Assembly (NCBI RefSeq): GCF_029852145.1
Contig: NC_079974.1
Location: forward strand, 22,112,082-22,176,081
Length of the DNA: 64,000 nucleotides
Direction of reading: 5' to 3'
Origin: Microplitis mediator
Taxonomy: Eukaryota; Arthropoda; Insecta; Hymenoptera; Braconidae
Part shown: piece after piece, positions 54,853-64,000 of the stretch
How the letters are laid out: each line of letters opens with the position of its first letter
Position numbering within the stretch: the stretch's first letter is position 1
The notes under the pieces: generated by a model
Seen by the model: only the letters and a program-made list of their open reading frames with translations
Told to the model about the DNA's origin: nothing
The model's database searches: none
Position numbers and translations under genes: made by a program

Positions 54853-56800
54853 ATATAAAGGGGTAATTTGGATCAACGAATTGGTATCTGATTCTAAGCC
54901 GACTCCTGATTCAAAATAAGAAAAAAAATTTTGGATGTCTAAAAATTAATTTTTAAGGAGGAAATTTTTTGACGGGCCAAATTACCCCGGTTATTTTACT
55001 AATTACTAGAAATTATAATGATAAAAAATATTGCACATATTTATTGCGGTAAAATTTTTATTTTTTTACTCCTGGTATTTAAATTAAATATTTATTAAAA
55101 AAAATATATAAAGGGATAATTTGGATCAACGATTGGTATCTGATTTTAAGCCGACTCCTGATTCAAAACAAGTAAAAAAAAATTTGAATGTCTAAATATT
55201 ATTATATTTTTTGGAGTAAATTTTTTGATGGGCCAAATTACTCCGGTTATTTTATTAATTATTGGAAATTATAGTAATCAAAAATATTGCACATATTTAT
55301 TGCGGTAAAATATTTATTTTTTTACTGCTGATATTTAAATTAAATATTTATTTAAAAAAAAAATGAAATTTATTTATTTAAAAAAAAATATAAAGGGATA
55401 ATTTGGATCAACGATTGGTATCTGATTTTAAGCCGACTCCTGATTCAAAACAAGTAAAAAAAAATTTGAATGTCTAAATATTATTATATTTTTTGGAGTA
55501 AATTTCTTGACGGGCCAAATTACCCCGGTTATTTGATTAATTACTGGAAATTATAGTAATCAAAAATATTGCACATATTTATTGCGGTAAAATATTTATT
55601 TTTTTACTGCTGATATTTAAATTAAATATTTATTTTAAAAAAAAATGAAATTTATTTATTTAAAAAAAAATATAAAGGGATAATTTGGATCAACGAATTG
55701 GTATCTGATTCTAAGCCGACTCCTGATTCAAAACAAGTAAAAAAAAATTTGAATGTCTAAATATTATTATATTTTTTGGAGTAAATTTTTTGATGGGCCA
55801 AATTACTCCGGTTATTTTATTAATTATTGGAAATTATAGTAATCAAAAATATTGCACATATTTATTGCGGTAAAATATTTATTTTTTTACTGCTGATATT
55901 TAAATTAAATATTTATTTTAAAAAAAATGAAATTTATTTATTTAAAAAAAAATATAAAGGGATAATTTGGATCAACGAATTGGTATCTGATTCTAAGCCG
56001 ACTCCTGATTCAAAACAAGTAAAAAAAAATTTGAATGTCTAAATATTATTATATTTTTTGGAGTAAATTTCTTGACGGGCCAAATTACCCCGGTTATTTT
56101 ATTAATTACTGGAAATTATAGTGATGAAAAATATTGCACATATTTATTGCGGTAAAATATTTATTTTTTTACTGCTGATATTTATCTAAAAAAAAAATTA
56201 AATTTATTTATTTAAAAAAAAATATAAAGGGATAATTTGGATTAACGAATTGGTATCTGATTCTAAGCCGACTCCTGATTCAAAATTTTGAATGTTTAAA
56301 TATTATTATATATTTTGGAGTAAATTTTCTGACGGGCCAAATTACCCCAGTTATTTTATTACTTACTGGAAATTGTATGTGATAAAAAATATTGCACATA
56401 TTTATTGCGGTAAAATTTTTATTTTTTTACTCCTGGTATTTAAATTGAATATTTAAAAAAAAAAATTTATCGGCTTTATTTTTAAATTATTGGAAAATTC
56501 TGCGTAATTTGAACAAAAAAAATATAAGCGGGTAATTTGGATCAACGAATTGGTATCCGAGGATTTTGAGCCGACTCCTGATTAAAAGAAAAAAAAATAA
56601 TTTTTGAAGCCTATGACTTTTTTCGACAGGCCAAATTACCCTGGTTAAATATTCAAATGAATTATTGCGGTGATAAGAAATAAAAAAAATTTATTGTGAC
56701 TTTTTGCTGCTGGTATTTAAATTAAATGATAATTTTAAAAAAAATTGATCGGTTTTATTTTCAAATTATTGGAGAATTTGAACCGCCGACTTGTAACTGA
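54853..56800. repeat. tandem array, seven copies, unit about 280 bp
   Basis: Units start (TATAAAGGGATAATTTGG or close) near 54853, 55107, 55389, 55671, 55953, 56223 and 56523; the middle spacings are 282 bases. Each unit has CAACGAATTGGTATCTGATT, GCCGACTCCTGATTC and CGGGCCAAATTACCCCGG. In each, GGGTAATTTGG and CCAAATTACCC form an inverted pair about 120 bases apart, as if a small TIR element had been amplified in tandem. The three central copies are nearly identical; the outer ones have diverged. Confidence 0.88.
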
Positions 56801-59573
56801 CCCAGTCAGGATAATTTCTGCCCTTTATTAAATAGAAATAAAATTATAAATAAAATATATATGAATTTTAAACCGTCTTCTGCTAAAAAATATATAAATT
56901 TATCGACTTATATATAAATATTAAATATTATAATACAAAAAGTATATTCGTGTAACGATCGACAAATAAAAAAAATCCATCTCGAGAGTTTGCACACGGC
57001 AACGACGTAGAGGACAACTCCTGGGAGTTGCTCGTATATAGTTTCCGCCAAGACTTTCTAACCCCTCGCAGTAAAACCCTCTTTTTCTTTTTCCATTTCT
57101 CTTATTCTTCTCCCATCCCCGTGGGCTCTCCCTTCATCCTCTTCCTTATCCTCGTCATCCTTCTCGTTTCTCTCAGGATGTAGGGGTTACATTTTACGTC
57201 TATTTTATTCTTACATCTTCTCCTTTCCCTTCTTCTATTCGTTGCTGGGGTTAAAAAAAAAACCTGGTCGATACTCGCCAAGATAAAAATAAAAAATTTT
57301 ATTTTTTTACGGATCCTCCGTCCATTTAATCATAAAAATAACAAAAATAAAAATGATGTTTATAAAAAATTATTGTCATCAACAGCAAGATGAGTGAAAT
57401 TTTCGGTAATGATAAATCAATATATTGATCTTTAATTAATATGAAGGTTATAGAAATCATTAAATAATTAATTTCATTTAACCCACCGACGTCATATGAA
57501 AATTCAGTACCAGTTATTCCACTTAATGTCAGTCTTTCTCTTTTTATATCTCAGTCACCCAATTATTCTTATTTTTCCCGACTGCGACGTTCATGCTGTT
57601 CATAAAGTACATGAATAATTTACTTGCGAATAGCATCCACCTCTCTAATATATATGTACATATATATATATTTTTATATTTAAAAACATGACGGCAAAGA
57701 TGACGAAGAAGTGTACAAATTTAAAAAAAATATATCGACGATCAGAAGAAGAAGATGACGGGTGGGGGGGAGGGATAAGATGAAGATGAAGACGAAGATG
57801 GCAGAGAAAAATAAAAAAAATGAGAGGAAGATTTTTCAACATAAAACTTGTCTCTCTTATTCTCGAGCTCAGTTTTTTCTTTTATTACCTCGAGTTTTTT
57901 TTATTATTTTTATTTTTTATTTTTCTTACTTGAGAAATAGAAAAAGAAAGAGCTCGGAGGTTGATGGTACAGAGTTCGGTATAAAATGTTGAGGAGAGAA
58001 GCGAGAAGAGTGAAGTAAAACGAAGCGAAGAACGTCGATAACGGTGGAAAAACGTAAAAGCCAAGGAAGAGAAGGACAGTGGGTGGACGAGGAGGTGAGA
58101 AGTGAAAGAGGTGAAGGAGGAAGCTGAGGAAAATACTTTTAGGCGAGCCAGGGTACGGGTGTAAGAGCGGAGTCGAGCTCAACTGAGAACTGGGAACTGG
58201 GAAATGGGAACTGTAAAGAGAAGAAAAGAGAAGAAAAGAAGAGAAGAGCCCCGTGGCCTCGTAGCACCAGCAGCTCTGATGCTAAACGACAAAGAAAAAA
58301 TGAAACGAGTACGAGTGACGGAGACAGAGACGGAAACAGAAGATAAAAAAACCGAGCACGAGGAACAAAAAAGCTGTGAGAGGGAGAGATGAGTAAGAAC
58401 GAAAGATATAAGTTGGCAGGATCCTCAACGGCTGAGCTGAACAGGGAGAGACAAAGGAAAGAAAGAAAGAACGAGAGACTGAAAGAAATAATAAAGAAAG
58501 AAAGTATAAAAGTAAGCGAGTATGGCTGCTAAGAGGAGATAAAAGGGGCCAGGGGGTTTATGATGAGAAGGGTAAAGGGAAAAGGGAAATAAAGAGAGTT
58601 GGGCGGAGAAGATGAAGAAGAAAAGGGGCCACGAGAAAATACCGTCTTCGTTTATTCCCTTCTCTCTGCTCTGCTCTCCTCTGCTCTGCGTTACTCCTAT
58701 CCAGCTTCCTCTTCATCTCTCTGATGTGTTTGTGCCACACGATGGCAAGAAGAAACGCAAGGGACGTGTAGAATAAATGGAAACTTACAGGAGAGGGCGA
58801 AAAAACCAACCAACAAGGGAGAATAACCATTTATATATATTTATATCTATATATATGTGTGGATATGTGCACGAATACGAGCACATGTATACTTATATAT
58901 ATATATAGTCACCCTCAATTTTGCAATAGAAAATACGGATAGAGCTGACGATGTTGCGAGTTAACGAAAATTACGACGATTTGAGCATACGTATTTTACC
59001 TATCGTTTATTTCGTTGCTTTGTTCTGAGATCTCTATATATATTTATATATATGACGATGGTGAAAAATTGTACGGGATAAAGAACGAAAATGGGCGAGA
59101 AGAAATTGGGGATTGGAAAAAAAAAGAAAAAGAAAAAATAAGGCAAGTGTGGGCTTATATCCATCAGCAGATATAAGAATATATAAGAAAAAAAAAATAT
59201 ATAAGGAGGGTTGAAGAAAACCGAATTGAAAGGGCAGAAAGACGTCAGAACTTTTTTAGCCTTTTTTTATTATTCGCCCTTTTTATTTTTACCAAAAAAA
59301 AAATATAAATAGAAAAGCCTTTGGCATTTTATTTAAAATTTATATTTCATGGTTTAAAATATATGATATATTTTATTTCGATAAATAATTTATTTTGTCA
59401 ACTCGATAATACAGCTTTCGATTTTTTTTTTTAAATTAAACTGGTAATCGCTCGTTATGTCAGACTGTGTCAATAAACCAACCGGAAGTACCGTAAGGGT
59501 TGAGCAGTTAAATATTTTAAAACTTTTTTACGCGGGAAAATTAGAAGAATTTAAAAAAAGGCATCAGTATTTC

Positions 59574-59821
59574 TACACAGAAAAAAAGGATTTCTTGGCG
59601 CAAAAAATTTTTTCTTGTTCTAAGAAAATTTTTACTTGACCCAAGAAATTTTTTGTATTAAAAAGTGAAAACAAAACTTTTCTTGGGATAAGAAAAAATT
59701 TTCTCGTAACAAGAAAAAAATTTTTCAGGCGAGAAAAAAATTCTTGAGCCAAGAAAAATTTTTGTCTTCAATTAATAATACAAAATATTTCTTGCGCCAA
59801 GAAATTATTTTTTTCTGTGTA
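59574..59821. mobile_element. MITE-like element, ACACAGAAA family, copy 2
   Basis: Left end TACACAGAAAAAAAGGATTT with CTTGGCGCAA; right end TTGCGCCAAG then TTTTTTTCTGTGTA, well-matched inverted repeats of about 30 bases. The inside is full of AAGAAAATTTTTCTT-type palindromes. Length 248 bp. It is the cleanest copy of this family here. Confidence 0.72.
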
Positions 59822-61440
59822 CAATAAATAATTCGGGTAAATAAAAATGAGTGTTTATATCGGAGGTAAAGATAAAAAAAGGTGAAGAGAAATGGGACAA
59901 GTGAATGCATTGGACTTTGGCATGAGGAAATAGAGACAGATATAAGAGACAGTGAGCCAGCGAAGATGGAAATGAAAACAAAGGAGACAGGGGATTGAGA
60001 GAATAGAGAGGATTTAGCCAGCAGAGGTAGGATACCAGCTGTAATGGGCACTCAGGTGTGTTGAGAAAGAATATAAAGAGCAAAGTAAGAGGATGTTGGA
60101 TACTGGATGCTGGATCTCGGATACCGAATGGATGCTGGATACTAGAGAGCATAATATCTCGCCATGTTTGTATAGGATCTTTACTTCTTCAGACTCGAGT
60201 CTCGAGATTACAAGAGTCTGCTTACTTGCCTGGCCTATGTACCAACCCGCGATCAAGCTCAAGGCATCCAGTCTCTGTACCAGATTCACACACTCACACA
60301 TGACAAGAGTTATCTAATAAATTTTACTCCTTAATTGTAAGAAAAACTGGACCCGAATGAAAAATTACTCTTCCGTTTCCCGACAGGGTTCAATTACGAG
60401 GCAGGAAACCCGAATTTCGCGTAACTTTTGGACAAATTTTATGAAAAAATAATTTACGTACACTCCCAGTAACGCAAACTGATGCAAGGAAGTCGAGGAT
60501 GGAGTGGAATGAGAGGACTGATGAATAAGGGAATTGAGAACGTTGAGATGGAGGGAACCAATGGGACCAGCGGAGACTATCGTCAGCTGAGTCTGCTGGT
60601 CCGTAATGTAATGTAGCAATAAAATGAAGAAATATAAGTTGAGTATGTAAGTATGTAGAAAAATATGAGATAAAAGTAAAGGAATGATGCTTAGGAGCAA
60701 AGACAGAGAGAGAATATAAGTATCCGTTATCGTGAGTCGTCTAAGCAGCTGATAAAAGTCCGTATGCCGACGGACAGATAACGCAAATAGCCCGTATAAA
60801 GAGACTCGCATAGATAGAGACAGATAAAATACGGTTCAGAGAACAGGTGAATATCGCGATTCAGACCAACGCCCGTACTTTCAAACTCTTTAATAATCGC
60901 GCCCGTCAGAGTCCAAGTTTTCCGCTTTTTAGTAAAAGCCTTCATAAATTTTATCTCTAGTCGCTTTAATTTATCGGGATTTCTCTGCGTGTCTAGACGG
61001 CGTAGGCTAATGAGCCAACAAAAATAACGACAGTGACGTGAAATCTGCTGCTAAATTTTTTCCTTAATCCGCAATCTTCCTTACCGACTTCAGGATCCAG
61101 GTCCTGTTTTTTTACGTCGTGTTACCGCTTTTGTTTATTTTTTAATAATTAATTATGTGATTTATCGGGTAATTTTGTGGATAATAAACAAGCCTGCGGT
61201 TAAATGGAGGCTGCTCGTTACTGGGGTGTTCACTACAGGTACTAATTTTACAATTTTTTGAACCCGTGTTGAAATTTTTTAAAAATTTATTTTTCCTCGC
61301 GGAAAAAAAAATATTTATTTTTTACTATTAGAGATAAGATAAAAAAATAACATTTGTTACTCAATTCATTGAATGGATTTTATTGACAGCAAAAATGTCA
61401 AAATAGGTCAGTTCAATCTCGTAGATAAATAAAAATAAGT

Positions 61441-61590
61441 ATGATCCTGAAGCCATCAGACAGTTAACAATTTTCGGATTTTTTTTTACTCCAAATTAAT
61501 TACAAAAAAAAAAATCTAAAAAAATGCACATGTAGAAAATTAAAAAAACTACAAGTGCAATTTTTCAAAATATTTTTTTTTAATGACAAT
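61441..61590. mobile_element. MITE-like element, ATGATCCTGAAG family, copy 3 (right end missing)
   Basis: The left end ATGATCCTGAAGCCATCAGAC and the AAAAAATGCACATGTAGAAAA and CTACAAGTGCAATTTTT blocks match the copies at 25638 and 62384. The right terminal repeat is not found, so the boundary is approximate. It lies only about 60 bases before the acceptor of the first psq coding exon. Confidence 0.6.
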
Positions 61591-61658
61591 GACTAATAAT
61601 TTGGTCTTTAAATTTTTGCAACGCAGTAATAAAATTTTTTTGTTTAAACAGCGGAGGG

Positions 61659-61796
61659 ATGGCCGGGCAGCATTACTGCCTGCGCTGGAACAACTACCAG
61701 TCAAATATGACCTCAGTGTTCCACCAGCTTCTGCAAACGGAGGCTTTCGTGGACGTGACACTTGCCTGCAACGAGGCATCGTTAAAGGCGCACAAG
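61659..61796 (+). CDS. psq: psq first coding exon (first half of BTB)
   Basis: An acceptor at 61650-61651 (TTTAAACAG) is followed seven bases later by the start ATG. The 138 coding bases encode MAGQHYCLRWNNYQSNMTSV through LACNEASLKAHK, which I recognise as the Pipsqueak N-terminus. The donor GTAGGC is at 61797; the frame that continues past it is intronic. Pipsqueak is a nuclear BTB-HTH factor that binds GAGAG elements. The exon split inside the BTB domain differs by only a few residues from that of lola. Confidence 0.92.
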
Positions 61797-61974
61797 GTAG
61801 GCAAGTGTAACATGAAAAAAACACAAAGTTATAAAGCCGCTGGCTTATAAGATCATATATTAATATATATATTAATTCTGCTCATCAGCAAAAGTGCAAA
61901 GATAACAATCTTATCATATATGACGTAACCCGCGAAACTGAACAACAATTACAGTAAAAATAATTATTTTTTAG

Positions 61975-62139
61975 GTCGTGCTATCAGCGTGCAGTTCATA
62001 CTTTAAAAAACTCCTGCTATCAAACCCCTGCAAGCATCCGACGATAATAATGCCCCAGGACGTGTGTTTCAACGACCTGAAATTCATAATAGAATTCGTC
62101 TATAAGGGGGAAATAGACGTGTCTCAAGCGGAACTTCAG
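61975..62139 (+). CDS. psq: psq second coding exon (second half of BTB, incomplete gene)
   Basis: A 165-bp exon, phase 0 at both ends: acceptor ATTTTTTAG at 61966-61974, donor GTGAGA at 62140. It encodes VVLSACSSYFKKLLLSNPCK then IIMPQDVCFNDLKFI and GEIDVSQAELQ, continuing the Pipsqueak BTB domain. The following exon (expected to begin with a leucine-rich end of the BTB fold) is not in the window, so the HTH domains are outside. Confidence 0.92.
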
Positions 62140-62340
62140 GTGAGAGAAAACTTACGGGGAGCTTTGGGTGGATGTCTGTTACACAGATCCCGATGACGCA
62201 GATGTATTGCTGATCCTGATATAGAATATACAGATTCTCGATGATACAGATCATCAATCACCCAGATCCCGATCACACAAATTGACTTTCTGACCGATAA
62301 TCTTAAATTGAAAAGAAAATGTTGGATTAGAAAATTTCTG

Positions 62341-62745
62341 TACACAGAAAGAAAAAAATCTTGAGTCAAGGGTAAATTTTCTTATGATCCTGAAGTTAGG
62401 AGACATTTAAAAATTTTTGAATTTTCGTATTTCAATCAATCAATTGTAAAAAAATAAAATAAAAATATGCACATGTAGAAAATTTTAAAAACTACAGGTG
62501 CAATTTTTTTTTTATCTTCTATCGTCTAAAAAAAAATCCAAAAATTATTAGACGTCTGCTAACTTCAGTATCATATTTTCTTGAACCAAGAAAATCTTAA
62601 GGAAGACTAAAAATTTCTTGAATGAAGTTGAAATTTCTTGAACGAAGTTAAATTTTCTTGAGCTAAGAAAATTTCTTCTTGCTCCAAAATAACTTCGGTC
62701 TTCCTTATAATTTTCTTGGTTCAAGAAATTCTTTTTTTCTGTGTA
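62341..62745. mobile_element. MITE-like element, ACACAGAAA family, copy 3, interrupted
   Basis: Left end TACACAGAAAGAAAAAAATC and right end TTCAAGAAATTCTTTTTTTC then TGTGTA are inverted repeats of the family also seen at 22661 and 59574. Between 62384 and 62574 it is interrupted by a copy of the ATGATCCTGAAG family, so this insertion is older than the nested one. Confidence 0.68.
62384..62574. mobile_element. MITE-like element, ATGATCCTGAAG family, copy 4 (nested)
   Basis: It starts ATGATCCTGAAGTTAGGAGAC and ends GTCTGCTAACTTCAGTATCAT, clear inverted repeats of about 21 bases. It contains ATATGCACATGTAGAAAA and CTACAGGTGCAATTTTT. At 191 bp it is the best-defined full-length copy in the window and gives the family's ends. 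Confidence 0.75.
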
Positions 62746-62839
62746 GATTTTCTAAGGATTTTATGGAATTTCTGTAGAAAGTATACAGAAAATCTGGACG
62801 TAACCGCCTAAGAAAATCGATAGAAAATCTATAGGAAAT

Positions 62840-63372
62840 CTAGACGGAGAAAAATGTTGGCTCGAAACCTAACAATTTTTATTATGCCGACCAAACTTGA
62901 AACAGGAAGGGAAGCATCCAAAAATATATTATGCTCATACAAAAAATTATTATGCTGTATCATAATACGTACTACTTGCGAGACATTTATTGATAAGATT
63001 TAATAACAATTACTTCCATAGGTTACCTGACCGTTGATCCAAAGACGATTGATCCGCCGATAAAATATACACACACATATAAATGTGAAAAATTACGCCC
63101 TTTTTTCACTAATTTTGTGTGCGTGTAACAAAAAATATACTCACACACAAATTTTTCACATTTATATGTGTGTGAGTATATTTTATCATCGGATCAATCG
63201 TCGCAAGGATCAATTGTTGGGGACCAATTGTCATACATGATAATAATTGTGAGGCGGCATGATAATTTTTTATAAGAGCATGATAATTTTTTGGATGCTT
63301 CCCTTCCTGTTTCAAGTTTGGTCGGCATAATAAAAATTGATAGGTTTCGAGCCAAAATTTTACTCCGTGTAG
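62840..63372. mobile_element. long-TIR foldback element, about 530 bp
   Basis: The ends pair over about 85 bases: CGGAGAAAAATGTTGGCTCG, AAACCTAACAATTTTTATTA, TGCCGACCAAACTTGAAACA and AGGAAGGGAAGCATCCAAAA at the left are mirrored at 63285-63372 with few mismatches. Inner parts also pair (ATATACACACACATATAAAT against ATTTATATGTGTGTGAGTAT). No coding capacity. It resembles foldback or MITE-type DNA elements. Confidence 0.75.
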
Positions 63373-64000
63373 AAAAGTCCTCAGTATCTGGGTGATTAAT
63401 TTTCTACATCATCAGGAATCTGAGTCATGGATCTCCAGATCTTCGGAATCTGAATATTGTATCGGGATCAGTGTAATAGACTTCTACCCGAAATTTTGTC
63501 TTCTTGCTAATTTCGCGCTTCGTCTCCCATTTCCATCCGCCTTCTTTACCGACAGCCGGTCCTCCAGCTTACCAACCCGACAAACCCCAACCCGGTCAAT
63601 AACAGCCCCAACCTACCAGTTGTCGGTAATATCCAGCAGTCGACAACCTCAGGCACAGATTTAAATTCATGACGCAAACACCAGGCGTTCATACATCGCG
63701 TCGCGTCTCTCTCTTTCCATCCAACACAATCCAACCAATCCCTTTTTATCCACCGGATCCACTTTGTTCAGTAGTTTTTTAATCGTAAATAATACGGTCT
63801 ACTATCACGGTTAGGTGAAGAAAATATATATATAAAAAATAACTTCCCGGCTTTTCAACTGTTTCACCTACTGAACAAAACCGAGCTGAGGATTCAGACC
63901 ATTTTAAAAACCACCAGTTAAGTTTTCATTTAATTTACATCACTACCTCCATGGCAATCTGCATATATATGTATATTTTTTACTGGCTACCACAGTAACT

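Larger units (their letters stand above)
56801..61651. other. lola-psq intergenic region, part 2 (psq upstream)
   Basis: No coding exon supported. 57700-58600 is purine-rich on the plus strand (GAAGAAGAAGATGACG, GAGAGGGAGAGA, AAAGAAAGAAAGAA), including GAGAG-type motifs. TATATA runs lie at about 57650, 58830-58910 and 59035. Some 5' untranslated psq exon and promoter must be here or further upstream, but I cannot place it. A MITE-like element at 59574 and part of another at 61441 are listed separately. Confidence 0.5.
62140..64000. other. psq: psq intron 2 (start)
   Basis: Intronic sequence from the donor at 62140 to the window end, with no further psq exon found. It is rich in mobile-element debris: a nested pair at 62341-62745 and a foldback at 62840-63372. 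Segments at about 62175-62285 and 63375-63480 share CAGATCCCGAT and ATCACCCAGAT motifs in inverted order. The last 600 bases are unremarkable. Confidence 0.65.

Noticed and set aside
55827..56042. Plus-strand frame inside the tandem array
   Set aside because: Repeats with the array unit, AT-rich, no start or splice context; part of the satellite-like repeat.
54853..56800. CRISPR-like periodic repeat
   Set aside because: Units are about 280 bp with no short repeat-spacer structure, in an insect locus; it is an ordinary tandem array.
57645..60811. Long frames upstream of psq on both strands
   Set aside because: Low-complexity purine-rich translation and hydrophobic antisense of the same tracts; no domain or conserved motif.
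61659..61850. psq frame running past 61796
   Set aside because: The BTB domain continues perfectly at 61975 (VVLSACSSYF), and GTAGGC at 61797 is a donor; codons after it are intron.

Overview
The window is an AT-rich stretch of insect genome, most likely hymenopteran. The lola BTB sequence and its exon layout resemble bee and wasp lola, and a parasitoid wasp such as a braconid is plausible but unproven. It holds nearly all of one gene, longitudinals lacking (lola, minus strand), and the first two coding exons of its divergent neighbour pipsqueak (psq, plus strand). Both encode BTB/POZ transcription factors; as I recall, the two genes are also neighbours in Drosophila.

lola reads from high to low coordinates. 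Two candidate untranslated first exons end in strong donors at 47.4 and 48.3 kb. Five shared coding exons (46054-45878, 45216-44810, 44721-44475, 44174-44000, 42862-42725) encode the BTB domain and a low-complexity acidic linker, about 381 residues, ending with one base (G) of a split codon. Downstream lies an array of alternative terminal exons. I resolve 43 zinc-finger exons between 36.0 kb and position 1, the last one cut by the window edge. One further terminal exon, at 43.25-43.66 kb, sits between the fourth and fifth shared exons and encodes a Pipsqueak-type helix-turn-helix instead of fingers. All 44 start with the same two-base completion of a G.. codon, so any of them can be joined in frame to the common part. 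The usual module is a C2HC finger (C-x4-C or C-x2-C ... H-x4-C) followed by a C2H2 finger; many distal exons carry two modules.

The array has visible evolutionary layers. Exons at 10.0-14.5 kb are recent tandem copies, partly as a two-exon unit of about 1.6 kb, and several have lost zinc ligands. Exons at 16.8 and 17.7 kb are another pair. Short TIR elements (MITE-like) lie between exons, and one of them supplies a stop codon.

From 36.5 to 42.7 kb there is a long intron-like AT-rich region without a convincing exon. From 48.7 to 61.6 kb lies the lola-psq divergent intergenic or 5' region, with pyrimidine-rich and purine-rich blocks, AT microsatellites and a seven-copy tandem array of about 280 bp. 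psq starts at 61659. Its second coding exon ends at 62139, and the rest of the window is psq intron containing nested foldback elements.

How it works together (inference from the Drosophila gene): one BTB dimerisation platform is spliced to any of dozens of DNA-binding tails, giving a family of transcription factors from one locus. Exon ends below are inferred from AG acceptors, reading frame and stop codons; no transcript evidence was available.
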